A stretch of DNA of 64,000 nucleotides from NCBI GenBank assembly GCA_025455065.1, contig JALONG010000009.1, forward strand, positions 1 to 64,000, read 5' to 3'. Under the pieces are notes generated by a model. It was given only the letters and a program-made list of their open reading frames with translations. It searched no databases and had not been told where the DNA came from. The DNA comes from Candidatus Kapaibacterium sp. (GTDB lineage Bacteria > Bacteroidota > Ignavibacteria > Kapaibacteriales > UBA4661). Positions 8,089 to 16,866 of this stretch are shown here, one piece after another. Numbering within the stretch: position 1 is the stretch's first letter; the number at the start of each line of letters is the position of its first letter. Made by a program: the position numbers and the translations under genes.

Positions 8089-10353
8089 TTAGGTAATAGA
8101 CGTTCCAAACGCAACAACAAACCGCGCACCACGCTCCGGCTCGGATTCACACCAAATCACTCCGTTCATACTTTCGACCAAACGCTTGGAAATGGATAAA
8201 CCAAGTCCTGTCGAATGTTCACCGCCTGTGGGTTGCGCAGAAAGCCGTGCGAATTTCTGAAAAAGGCGTTGTTTGTCTGCATCGGTAAAACCGGGTCCTT
8301 CGTCTTGTACCAACAGTACCGAAAAAGGATGCTCCAACGAAAACTTTGCCAAATGGTGCATTTCAGTAATGTCATACCGAAGCATCTGCTCTTGTAATTC
8401 CACCAATGTTGGAAAATAGAGCGTCCGAATAAAAATATTTTTTTGTAAGCGCGAATATTTAACAGCGTTAGAAATGATATTATCGCCCACTTGGAGCAGC
8501 AATTGTTTGTCGGCAAAGCACGGCACTTCGGAAGCATTTGCCTTAAAATCAAGATTGAGGCGCTTTTTTGCAGCGGGAACTCTGTAAGAATCGGCAAGGG
8601 GTTTCACTGCCGATACCATATCAAAATACTCGTATTGTGGCTTAATTGCGCCTTCTTCAAGCGCTTCAATATCCAGCAAATTTTTGATAATATCAAACAT
8701 TCTGTCCACTGAATGTTGCATTGTCAGCGACATCTGGTTCAGATATGCAGGTTTGAAATTATCCCCGCTTCGTAAAATCTCCAACATTCCTTTTAAGCCC
8801 GTCAGAGGGTTTTTCAAATCATGCGCAGCAATGCTCAAAATCTCGCTTTTTTCTTTGCTGGCTGCGTTCAAATCATCATTTTTTTGTTGCAATAACGCTC
8901 GCTGCTGAATGAGCTCGTGCGCTATCTGTTCCATTTCTAAATTCGCAATTTTTAGTGATTGTGCCTGCTCTTCCAACTGTGCGCTTTGGCGGCGAATTGC
9001 TTCGTTTGCTGCCGACAATTCTTGATTTCTGAGGGCTTCTTGCTGACGCTCTCTTTCTGCAATCGTGCGCTCTGCCTGAGCGTTGTGCAGTGCCCGTTCC
9101 GAACTTCCTGTACGCACGGCAACAGCAACGGACACCATAAAAAGTTGTACAACAGCACCAATTCCACCCGCTCTCACGCCCCAATACTCACCCCAGTCCG
9201 CCACAAAACCAAGCACATTTGCCGCCGTTACAGACAGCGTACAAACACTCCAGCCAATAGCAAACAACACCAACGACAACCGCATTGCACCACTGGACTC
9301 TTTCATCAGCAACAGTGCCAGCGCAACAATCGTCGGTACGACAATCAGCGTATAAGAGCTTGCCACCATAAAACTTCCCCAACCTAAAAACGAAAACACT
9401 ATCAGCAGCAGCGCTACCAACATTTCCACTTGAAAAATACGATAAAACCGAGGACTGTCCTGTGCTTTCAGAAAATACCGAGCATAGATAAGCGACAGCA
9501 AATTGGACAACGAAATACATACCTCTAAAAGCCGTGTCCCGAAGCCTTGAACATCAAGCCAAATATATTCCGTCAGTACGCCATTGATAGACAATAGTGC
9601 CAGAAGACTTGTTATTGCGTGAATTGCAAACAAGCCATAGACAAATCGCTGCGATGCAAGATACTGAACGACATTGAAAATAGCGATACAAAGGATCATC
9701 CCCCAAATCATTCCGTCAAAGTTCGCATCTTGGCGCTGCAAAGCAACAAAATCATTGTGTGGATACAGTTCAAAGTGAAAAATCATCGGCAGCGTACCTA
9801 CGGCTCGCACATACACGGTTTTTTCCTCAAAGGGCTTCAAACGGAGCAAAAATGCAGCACGGCGCATCTTCATTGCTCGTTGTTCAATAAAAATTCCGCC
9901 GCCTGCCCACGATTCTTGGAAATTACCTCCCGGATTCGACTCGTAAAGGGCGACCGAATCCAAAAATACCGAACCAACGTCAAAAACACGCTCAATGCGG
10001 TCGAGTGTTGTATTTTTCAAGCGCACACGAAACCAGAGAACGTCGTTTGTGTAACCAAAGTTTGGATACAGTCTTGTTGAAGGCTGGAACTGTCCCGCAT
10101 ACACGCCCTGCACGATTTCTTGTACGCCTAACTTACGCAACGGCGTTCGCATCACTTCCACATCACGACCAATTGCTTGAATACGTTCCGCCCCAACTAA
10201 CGTCAAAACTTGACCATGTTGCTGGGCATATACTGTATTGATTATAAGAACAGAACACAAACTTACCAACACGAATAGCCCCCGCAACCAAGAAAAAACC
10301 TGATGATGCGAGCATCTGTTACGGCGCTGATATTGTAAGGTGCAACTGCTCAT
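8089..10353 (-). CDS. 7TMR-DISM sensor histidine kinase
   Basis: A 754-residue kinase with the 7TMR-DISM layout: signal peptide (LRGLFVLVSLCSVLIINTVYAQ), an extracytoplasmic beta-sandwich of the DISMED2 type (about residues 50-195, with FGYTNDVLWFRVRLKN), seven transmembrane helices (about 210-405), a long coiled coil, HisKA with His511 in [13 protein letters not shown], and HATPase (DNIISNAVKYSR, DEGPGFT, TGLGLSISKRL). DISMED2 domains resemble carbohydrate-binding folds, so an extracellular ligand is possible but unproven. The ATG at 10353 was chosen over a TTG at 10365. It begins 27 bases after the preceding kinase stop, so the two are probably co-transcribed. Confidence 0.94.
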   Translation of the reverse strand: MSSCTLQYQRRNRCSHHQVFSWLRGLFVLVSLCSVLIINTVYAQQHGQVLTLVGAERIQAIGRDVEVMRTPLRKLGVQEIVQGVYAGQFQPSTRLYPNFGYTNDVLWFRVRLKNTTLDRIERVFDVGSVFLDSVALYESNPGGNFQESWAGGGIFIEQRAMKMRRAAFLLRLKPFEEKTVYVRAVGTLPMIFHFELYPHNDFVALQRQDANFDGMIWGMILCIAIFNVVQYLASQRFVYGLFAIHAITSLLALLSINGVLTEYIWLDVQGFGTRLLEVCISLSNLLSLIYARYFLKAQDSPRFYRIFQVEMLVALLLIVFSFLGWGSFMVASSYTLIVVPTIVALALLLMKESSGAMRLSLVLFAIGWSVCTLSVTAANVLGFVADWGEYWGVRAGGIGAVVQLFMVSVAVAVRTGSSERALHNAQAERTIAERERQQEALRNQELSAANEAIRRQSAQLEEQAQSLKIANLEMEQIAHELIQQRALLQQKNDDLNAASKEKSEILSIAAHDLKNPLTGLKGMLEILRSGDNFKPAYLNQMSLTMQHSVDRMFDIIKNLLDIEALEEGAIKPQYEYFDMVSAVKPLADSYRVPAAKKRLNLDFKANASEVPCFADKQLLLQVGDNIISNAVKYSRLQKNIFIRTLYFPTLVELQEQMLRYDITEMHHLAKFSLEHPFSVLLVQDEGPGFTDADKQRLFQKFARLSAQPTGGEHSTGLGLSISKRLVESMNGVIWCESEPERGARFVVAFGTSIT

Positions 10354-10380
10354 AAAACTTCTCAAAACATAGAAATTTGC

Positions 10381-12441
10381 TTACGCGACATTGAAAGTGG
10401 AAGCCGGAAAACGCGCAATAAACGTTGCCCCCAAGCCGTATTCCGACTCACACCACACCTGCCCGTTCATCATCTCGACAAGCTGCTTGACAATCGAAAG
10501 CCCAAGCCCGTTAGAATCTTCTCCGGCAGTAGGGCGAGCCGAAAGTTTCGTGAATTTTCCGAAGAGGAATTGTTTGTCGTTCAGCGTTAATCCTGGTCCT
10601 TCATCTTGAATTTCAATCTTGATAAACTCTTGCTTTTTGACACTATTTTCATACCCGTATTGCACTCCTTCTTCGTGCATAATACGCACAAACACACGCT
10701 TACCGGGCGGAGTATATTTCACTGCATTAGAAACGAGATTTTCTGCAACCTGCATAAATGCTTGTTCATCCACAAACGCACAAAACTCATAAAAACCTTT
10801 TGTGTCTTCTAAATGCCTGTGCGCCGTAAAGGAGAGCGTGATGTTCTTTGCCTTCGCTGCATCCATATACATCTGAACACAGGTTTCAAGGAGTGCAGCG
10901 GCATCAACGTTAATCATTTGCAACGCAAAATTACCACTTTCAATCGCGTTTACATCCAGCAGATTTTTGACAAGGAGAAACATTCTTTCGGCAGTATGAC
11001 TGATTCGCCCTGAAAGCATAGAAACTTCGTCGCTCGGCATTTTTCCTGCTTCCATCGCAATATATCCCGCAAGGGCATTAATGCTGGTCAGAGGATTTTT
11101 CAAATCATGCGCTGCAATCCGCATAAATTGCGACTTTTCTTCGTTTAATTCCACCAAATGCTCGTTTTTGTGTTGCAACTCACTGTTCATTGTAGCAATC
11201 TCGCTTGTTTGCTGCTCCAAACGAGTGCGCTGGGCAAGAATTTCTTGGTTCTGCTCCGAAAGTTGTTTGTTCACGGTGCGCATCCGCAAATATGCCCGCG
11301 ACAACAGTAACCCGGCAATAATAATGACACCCACAATTCCCAGCAGCCCATTACGAGTTGTTTGTTGAATTTGGTTGTCTTTCGTCAAAAGTTGAATTTG
11401 CGTTGACTGGGCGCGAGTCTGTATTTCACGCTGCATTGCGGCTATCTGCCGTGCGCTTTCCTGATTAAACAAACTGTCTTTGTACAGCACGGTCAGCGTT
11501 TGGTATTTGTACGCCATTTTGTAATTGTTCATCGTTTCGTACAAATGCTGATAACCTTCATAGGTATCTTTGATACGAAAGCGCATATTTCCTTGCTGTG
11601 ACAGTGCTAACGACGAATCCAAATACTGCTGCGCTTCCGCAAATCGCCTCATATCGGCATACAAATATCCCAGCAAATAATACAACCGTGAGTTCGCAAC
11701 AGCGTTTGCGGGGTTAGCGCTGATAATCACCAAGCCTCGCTTAAAAAACGTTTCAGCCTCGGTAAATTCCTGTCTGCGACGGGCAATATCGCCTAAATGC
11801 GACAACGCAAAAATTTGTATCACCGGAACATTGTACTTATTGGCAAGCGAAAGTGCTTTGTCTGCATAGACTTGTGCAAGGTTCAAATTTCCCATTTGCA
11901 AATACGTGTAGCCGATATTCGACATTGAGGCAGCATATCTGTCCATTTTGCCGAGACGCAAAAATAGCGGCTCGCCACGCTGGTAAAAATCCAGCGCATT
12001 TTCGTAGTCGCCTTGCTCGAAATAACAGATTCCAAGACCGTTCCACACATTTGCCAGCCCGACGGAATCACGCAATTCCTCGTAAATCGGCATTGCTCGC
12101 AGATAAAAACTCGTGGCATCGGCTAATTTTCCGATGCGCTGATAAGCAAAACCGATGTTCCGACAGGCTGCGGCTGTACCTTTGCGATTGGCGCTGTGTT
12201 CGGCGACTTTTAATGCTTGTTGTCCGTAAAGCAATGCACTATCAGCTTTGTAGGCATTATACGCATAACTGAGTTCATTCAGCAAATCAACAAACCGCTC
12301 TTCCTCTGCACCGGGTCGGTGCAACTCTCTCAGCAGCGAATCAATACTACGTGTCTGCCCTAAAGCATGAGGCACAAAAGCACACCATATCACGCTTACA
12401 CAGGCAATAACGAGAACAATATATCTTCTTGGTTGTTTCAT
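10381..12441 (-). CDS. TPR-repeat sensor histidine kinase
   Basis: A 686-residue relative of the kinase at 5842-7980. Signal peptide MKQPRRYIVLVIACVSVIWC, then about six TPR units (residues 45-330; e.g. CRNIGFAYQRIGKLADATSF, WNGLGICYFEQGDYENALDF), one transmembrane helix (GLLGIVGVIIIAGLLLSRAYL), a coiled coil, HisKA with His445 in [13 protein letters not shown] and HATPase with NLVSNAVKYTPP, DEGPGLT and [10 protein letters not shown]. Starts at 12441 and 12459 are both ATG; the former gives the better signal peptide. The gene begins 38 bases after recN, so it may be read from the recN promoter. The TPR ligand and the partner regulator are unknown. Confidence 0.94.
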   Translation of the reverse strand: MKQPRRYIVLVIACVSVIWCAFVPHALGQTRSIDSLLRELHRPGAEEERFVDLLNELSYAYNAYKADSALLYGQQALKVAEHSANRKGTAAACRNIGFAYQRIGKLADATSFYLRAMPIYEELRDSVGLANVWNGLGICYFEQGDYENALDFYQRGEPLFLRLGKMDRYAASMSNIGYTYLQMGNLNLAQVYADKALSLANKYNVPVIQIFALSHLGDIARRRQEFTEAETFFKRGLVIISANPANAVANSRLYYLLGYLYADMRRFAEAQQYLDSSLALSQQGNMRFRIKDTYEGYQHLYETMNNYKMAYKYQTLTVLYKDSLFNQESARQIAAMQREIQTRAQSTQIQLLTKDNQIQQTTRNGLLGIVGVIIIAGLLLSRAYLRMRTVNKQLSEQNQEILAQRTRLEQQTSEIATMNSELQHKNEHLVELNEEKSQFMRIAAHDLKNPLTSINALAGYIAMEAGKMPSDEVSMLSGRISHTAERMFLLVKNLLDVNAIESGNFALQMINVDAAALLETCVQMYMDAAKAKNITLSFTAHRHLEDTKGFYEFCAFVDEQAFMQVAENLVSNAVKYTPPGKRVFVRIMHEEGVQYGYENSVKKQEFIKIEIQDEGPGLTLNDKQFLFGKFTKLSARPTAGEDSNGLGLSIVKQLVEMMNGQVWCESEYGLGATFIARFPASTFNVA

Positions 12442-12479
12442 CAGGGCTTCAATTATCATGCCGTCATAAATTCGTTGTA

Positions 12480-14192
12480 TTACTCGGCTTTCACGAGTTC
12501 TTTTGCACTTTCGAGCGCTGCATTGGTGATTTCCTCACCGCTCAAAAGCCGCGCCACTTCATAAACACGCTCTTCTTCGTTCAACACTACTGCGGAAATA
12601 CGTGTACTTGTGGCTGTTTGACGCTTTTCGACCATGATGTGCGTGTCGGCAAACGCAGCAATTTGCGGTTGGTGCGTAATGGCGATAATTTGCGGATGCT
12701 TGGAAAGCTCTTTCATCGTTTTGCCGACTTTTTGCGCGATGCGTCCGCTAATACCTGTGTCAATCTCGTCAAACACCATCATCGGTAGCCGCTCCGATTC
12801 TGCCAGCGCCGCTTTGAGCGAAAGCATCACGCGAGAAATCTCGCCGCCGGAGGCAATTCGCGCCATCGGCTTTAGTTCTTCACCCGGATTAGCAGCAATC
12901 AAAAATTCGACTTTTTCCGCACCGTTGGGATACGCCACAACCCGCTCGGAATCTATCACCACGAAGAGTTCATCGCTTCCGGATTCTACCGCAATTTCCC
13001 GCGAAAAATTCACAGCAAAGCGAATATGCGGCATTCCGAGTGTTTGCAGAGTCGTAATAATCGTTTTTTCGATTTTCGCGGCAATCTTTTTTCGCTGTTC
13101 GGAAAGCATTTGTGCGGCTTTGGCGAGATTTGCCCGTGTTTCTTCGATTTCCGCACTCAATCGCTCTTTTGCCGCCTCGAAATTTTCCGCCAACTCCGCA
13201 TCATTCCTCAGTTCTTCCCACTTTGCGAAGAGTTCTTCCTTACCGCCGTATTTTTTTCGGAGGCGTGAAAGTTGCTGCAAACGATATCGAATTTCTTCCA
13301 GCCGTTCCGGTTGAAATTCGATAGTGTCACGGTAACTTTGGGAAAATTTTGCAATCTCGCCGACTATTGCCAACGCTGATTGGCACTCGCTTCGGTACTC
13401 GGCAAAGTCCTTATCAATCTGTGCTAATTCATCCAAGATATTTTTCGCCGTTGCCAAACGGTCGCGCACGGAATCTTCGGCATCGTAAAGCAATGTTGCC
13501 AGACGATAGGTTAAATCGTAAAGCTGCTCGGCATTTTCGCGCAAGGCAAGCTCTTGTTCGAGGCTTTCTTCCTCGTCGCGCTGCGGGTTGAGGTGGTTAA
13601 TTTCTTCAAGTTGAAACCGGCGAAATTCCGCTTGCTCTCGTAAGGATTGTTCACGGGAAGCCAGATTTGAACGCTCGTGGAGTTGCTTGCGCAATCGTTC
13701 AAAAAGTTCGTGATATTTTTCCAAACGCCCCGAAACACCTTCAAAATTGTCAATAAAATTCACGTGCGCCTCTGAACGGAGCAAGGATTGATGCTCGTGC
13801 TGACCGTGAAAATCTACCAACTGCGCCCCAACTTCGCGCATCACCCCCACAGGCACAGGCGAATCGTTTATGAAGGAGCGCGACGTGCCTTTTTCCGAAA
13901 TTTCACGGCGCAAAATCAGCTCTTCGCCGTCATGCTCAATATCATGCTCTTGCAGCAAAGGACGAATAAATTTATTGCCCGTAATCACAAAACTGCCTTC
14001 AATCACAGCTTTGGAAGCGCCTTTACGGACATATTCCGCCGAGCCGCGCTCACCAAACAGCAGCAACAGCGCATCAACAATAATAGATTTGCCGGCTCCG
14101 GTCTCGCCGGTGATAATGTTCAAGCCGCGTCCAAGTTCAATATCAAGTTCGTCAATAAGCGTGAAATGGCGGATTGTCAGGCGTTGCAGCAT
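12480..14192 (-). CDS. recN: DNA repair protein RecN
   Basis: An SMC-like ATPase that acts early in double-strand break repair, holding broken DNA ends and promoting RecA-dependent recombination; nucleoid-associated. At 570 residues it has normal RecN length. Walker A is GETGAGKS (residues 29-36), the central part is long coiled coil (about 150-370), the signature region is MARIASGGEISRVMLSLK, and Walker B is MVFDEIDTGISG followed by IAITHQPQIAAFAD. The start at 14192 (MLQRLTIRHFTLIDEL) fits the family; the 32 extra upstream residues do not. It is divergent from the membrane cyclic-nucleotide-binding gene and first in a line with the kinase genes downstream. Confidence 0.97.
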   Translation of the reverse strand: MLQRLTIRHFTLIDELDIELGRGLNIITGETGAGKSIIVDALLLLFGERGSAEYVRKGASKAVIEGSFVITGNKFIRPLLQEHDIEHDGEELILRREISEKGTSRSFINDSPVPVGVMREVGAQLVDFHGQHEHQSLLRSEAHVNFIDNFEGVSGRLEKYHELFERLRKQLHERSNLASREQSLREQAEFRRFQLEEINHLNPQRDEEESLEQELALRENAEQLYDLTYRLATLLYDAEDSVRDRLATAKNILDELAQIDKDFAEYRSECQSALAIVGEIAKFSQSYRDTIEFQPERLEEIRYRLQQLSRLRKKYGGKEELFAKWEELRNDAELAENFEAAKERLSAEIEETRANLAKAAQMLSEQRKKIAAKIEKTIITTLQTLGMPHIRFAVNFSREIAVESGSDELFVVIDSERVVAYPNGAEKVEFLIAANPGEELKPMARIASGGEISRVMLSLKAALAESERLPMMVFDEIDTGISGRIAQKVGKTMKELSKHPQIIAITHQPQIAAFADTHIMVEKRQTATSTRISAVVLNEEERVYEVARLLSGEEITNAALESAKELVKAE

Positions 14193-14292
14193 TGGTGCGG
14201 TGCATGGTGGAACAAAAATACGGAAGTGCGATTCATCAACTACCTGTAAAAAAAAACTTGCAATAACAAGGATTGTTGTGGAAAGCAAACAG

Positions 14293-14300
14293 CAAAGTTA
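14293..14300 (-). promoter_or_regulatory. Candidate -7 box for recN
   Basis: CAAAGTTA reads TAACTTTG on the minus strand, matching TAnnTTTG and identical to the box before the L,D-transpeptidase gene. No TTTG is present at the expected -33 distance. It would give a leader of about 90 bases before recN. Confidence 0.4.
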
Positions 14301-14370
14301 GGAAAAGTTTGTGTTATTTCCCGCGTAGAAATTTGCGTCAATGCAGACGAACAAATCCGCGAAGAGTGTT

Positions 14371-14400
14371 TTTGACCGAAAGAGGAATTTCGTATATTTG
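14371..14400 (+). promoter_or_regulatory. Bacteroidota-type promoter, cyclic-nucleotide-binding gene
   Basis: TTTG at 14371-14374, 18 bases, then TATATTTG at 14393-14400: the same spacing as the promoter at 1483-1512. It puts the transcription start near 14407, about 35 bases before the ATG at 14441, and supports that start over longer upstream readings. Confidence 0.65.
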
Positions 14401-14440
14401 CCGCATAATTGCTTTTGTTTCAGCGAATTGCTTTGTCATT

Positions 14441-15112
14441 ATGGGCATAGTTCCTGTTTTACTTATTCTTCTTCCGTATTGCGTTCAAGCATTTGCTTTC
14501 GCGGTCAAACCTGCATTGTGGCTGCGCATCGGCTTAGTTACTGGCTTTGCGCTTCAACTGCTGTATTGGATTTACATTCCTCACGAACTTCAGTATGTGC
14601 ATATTATCGGCACAAGTGTTTTGTTGCTTATCAATCTTTTCCAATCACTGACGCTCTACCGCACACGGCACGGCGAGACGTGGAGCGAGGAAGAGCGCTA
14701 TTTGCAATCTACCGCCTTTCGCAGTTTACCGAATGTTATTTTTAAGCAACTTATGGATATTGCCGAATGGAAAACCGCGAATAAAGGCGATGTGTTAATT
14801 GCCGAGCATAAAGATGTGGAGCGCCTTATGCTGGTTTATGATGGCACGGCAACGGTACATTTGGACGGCAAACCCATTACCTACGTGCGCGACAACAGTT
14901 TCATCGGTGAAATGAGTTTTCTCACGGGCAATCCTGCATCGGCGACCGTCAAAGCCGCAACAACCATGCGCCTTATCACATGGCGTAAAACAGACCTTTA
15001 CGACCTCATGGCAAAAGAACCCGATTTGAAAACGGGCTTGCAAACGCTCTTCAGTTATGACCTTGCGGGAAAATTATCGAAGCAAAATGTGCGTCAGCCA
15101 AAAGAGGAATAA
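14441..15112 (+). CDS. Membrane-anchored cyclic-nucleotide-binding (Popeye-like) protein
   Basis: A 223-residue protein of two parts. Residues 1-75 hold three hydrophobic helices (VPVLLILLPYCVQAFAFAV, WLRIGLVTGFALQLLYW, VHIIGTSVLLLINLF). Residues 85-215 form a cNMP-binding beta-barrel: FRSLPNVIFKQLMDIAEWK, GDVLIAEHKDVERLMLVYDG, then DNSFIGEMSFLTGNPASATV, which is the phosphate-binding cassette position with GEMSFLTG and Ala-Thr instead of the usual Arg-Thr-Ala, then an ITWRKTDLYDLM helix. This arrangement, three membrane helices before a cNMP barrel, recalls Popeye-domain proteins. Whether it binds cAMP is doubtful, since the cassette lacks the canonical Arg. It lies 48 bases before a methyltransferase gene and may be co-transcribed with it. 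Confidence 0.8.
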   Translation: MGIVPVLLILLPYCVQAFAFAVKPALWLRIGLVTGFALQLLYWIYIPHELQYVHIIGTSVLLLINLFQSLTLYRTRHGETWSEEERYLQSTAFRSLPNVIFKQLMDIAEWKTANKGDVLIAEHKDVERLMLVYDGTATVHLDGKPITYVRDNSFIGEMSFLTGNPASATVKAATTMRLITWRKTDLYDLMAKEPDLKTGLQTLFSYDLAGKLSKQNVRQPKEE

Positions 15113-15160
15113 AGCGTTTTTCCTCGAATCTAACATCAATTCATCACACTGGCAAAATCC

Positions 15161-16009
15161 GTGAAAATCGCATTAAACCTAGAACAACAATCATTAACAG
15201 CCTACGAATCTGTACTCAATGCTAAAGAGTTTCCGGGCAACGTCAAGCATTATTGGGGCTATCAATACAGGCTTGCAAAGGAAGTTCTTGTGCCGTATTT
15301 GCAGCGTGAGGGCGTGTTTCGTGCGGGACAGCGTGTTGTGGAAATCGGTTGCGCCGAAGCAGGTGTACTCATGGCGTTTACGGAAGCAGGTGCTGTGGAT
15401 GTGCTGGGAACGGATATTGAGAAACATCGCTTGGAATATGGTCAGCGTATCGCCGACACACTCAAAATTCCTCTCACACTTTCCACGCATAACGTTTTGT
15501 TTGATGAGCTGCAACCCGCATGGCAGAAGGCTTTTGACCTTGTTATTTTGCGCGATGTGATTGAACATTTGGACGACACACGGCTTGCACTTGCGAATAT
15601 TCAGCGTTTGCTCAAACCCGGTGGACACGTGTTTATCGAATTTCCGCCCTACAGTTCGCCCTACGGAGGTCATCAACACTTGCTTCGCAACCGTTGGGGC
15701 AAACTGCCCTACGTTCATCTCTTGCCCAAAAAATTATTTCGCGCAATGACTTCTTCCGGCTGGCATCCGCTCGACATTGAGGAAGTACGCCGTTTAGCGG
15801 ACATTCGCCTCACGGTCAAATCCTTCAAGCGTGCCGCACACGAAGCACAGTACACCATTCAACGTGAGCAGTATTTTTTCTTGCGCCCTGTCTTTAAGAT
15901 GAAATTCGGCTTGCCGACTGTCCCACTCACGCCGTTGCGCGGGATTCCGGGTGTGAAGGAAATACTCAGCCTTGAAGCGAATTATATTTTGAAAAGTACG
16001 TTGCTTTAA
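15161..16009 (+). CDS. Class I SAM-dependent methyltransferase
   Basis: A 282-residue Rossmann-fold methyltransferase. SAM-binding motif I is VVEIGCAEAGVL (about residues 58-69), the acidic end of strand 2 is GTDIEKHRLE, and motif IV/post-I is DLVILRDVIEHLDD followed by NIQRLLKPGGHVFIEFPP. The C-terminal 100 residues (SSPYGGHQHLLRN onward) resemble methyltransferases acting on sugars or small molecules in glycan or natural-product loci, but the substrate is not identifiable. Translation most likely starts at a GTG (15161), since no in-frame ATG exists near the N-terminus. It is followed 111 bases later by miaE. Confidence 0.88.
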   Translation: MKIALNLEQQSLTAYESVLNAKEFPGNVKHYWGYQYRLAKEVLVPYLQREGVFRAGQRVVEIGCAEAGVLMAFTEAGAVDVLGTDIEKHRLEYGQRIADTLKIPLTLSTHNVLFDELQPAWQKAFDLVILRDVIEHLDDTRLALANIQRLLKPGGHVFIEFPPYSSPYGGHQHLLRNRWGKLPYVHLLPKKLFRAMTSSGWHPLDIEEVRRLADIRLTVKSFKRAAHEAQYTIQREQYFFLRPVFKMKFGLPTVPLTPLRGIPGVKEILSLEANYILKSTLL

Positions 16010-16120
16010 TGGTGGAGAAATCAATCCGACAGCCCGCCCACGTAAGAACGTGGAAGCGGACAGTTGGAACAAAAGAACCAACAAGCACAGCCCACTTACA
16101 GCCATAATTCTCAAAAAACC

Positions 16121-16699
16121 ATGCTCTGCCTCAAAACCTCGACCAATTCAGGCTGGATAGACGTTGCCGCCGCCAATATGCCCGCAATCATGCGCGACCA
16201 CGCCCATTGCGAGAAAAAAGCCGCATTGAACGCATTAAACCTCATCATGCGTTATCCTGACAAAACGGAATTGGTGCGCGAAGTCATTACGATTTTGGAA
16301 GAAGAAACGGCACATTTCAAACTAATGGTTGGTGAATTGGCGCAGCGCGGCTTGAATCTTGGCTTGGACAAAGGAAACCCCTACGCACAGCAACTTTCAA
16401 GCGTTGTCTCTAAGCAAGAACCCATGAGGCTTTTAGACCTTTTGTTGGTTGATTGTTTGATTGAAGCGCGGTCTTGTGAACGCTTTACGCTCTTGGCTGC
16501 TTCAGAGGCGATTCCGCCTGATTTACGCGGTATTTATCATTCACTTATGGCTTCGGAAGAAGGGCATTTTATGACGTTTGTCGAAATCGCAAAAACATAT
16601 TTCCCGCACGACGTGGTTGATAAACGGCTGGAAGAAATTTCCGACCTTGAAGCGAATATTGTGCGTTCTCTGACCAATCAACCCGCAATGCACGGTTAA
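16121..16699 (+). CDS. miaE: tRNA-(ms2io6A37) hydroxylase MiaE
   Basis: A non-haem di-iron monooxygenase that hydroxylates the isopentenyl group of 2-methylthio-N6-isopentenyladenosine at tRNA position 37. The 192-residue product is a ferritin-like four-helix bundle with carboxylate/His ligands visible as DHAHCEKKAALNAL, EEETAHFKLM, EARSCERF and SEEGHFMTF. The ATG at 16121 gives the family-like N-terminus MLCLKTSTNSGWIDVAAAN; a TTG further upstream at 16064 is less likely. It needs MiaA and MiaB for substrate supply; neither is in the window. Confidence 0.95.
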   Translation: MLCLKTSTNSGWIDVAAANMPAIMRDHAHCEKKAALNALNLIMRYPDKTELVREVITILEEETAHFKLMVGELAQRGLNLGLDKGNPYAQQLSSVVSKQEPMRLLDLLLVDCLIEARSCERFTLLAASEAIPPDLRGIYHSLMASEEGHFMTFVEIAKTYFPHDVVDKRLEEISDLEANIVRSLTNQPAMHG

Positions 16700-16854
16700 T
16701 CCAGTGTTTTAGGGGAAAGGTTTTTCTCTTCTGCAATAACGGCAGATGAATAATTTAATTTCTTGACTTTTCATGTTAAAAAATGTAGATTGCGAAGGCA
16801 AAAAACAAAAATAATTTAACCTTTTTCCGTCATTCTACTTTTTTATTCATGTTG

Positions 16855-16860
16855 AAAGGA
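16855..16860 (+). promoter_or_regulatory. Ribosome-binding site deciding a start
   Basis: AAAGGA sits six bases before the ATG at 16867. It selects that codon over the in-frame ATG at 16849, six codons upstream, which has no such site. Confidence 0.6.
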
Positions 16861-16866
16861 TTTTGT

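Noticed and set aside
16038-16053. CCACGT-AAGA-ACGTGG hairpin before miaE
   Set aside because: Only six base pairs and no T-tract or known RNA family; too short to call.
16770-16795. Possible Pho-type hexamers before the porin-like gene at 16867
   Set aside because: TGTTAA occurs once without partners at 11 bp; no TAnnTTTG box in register.
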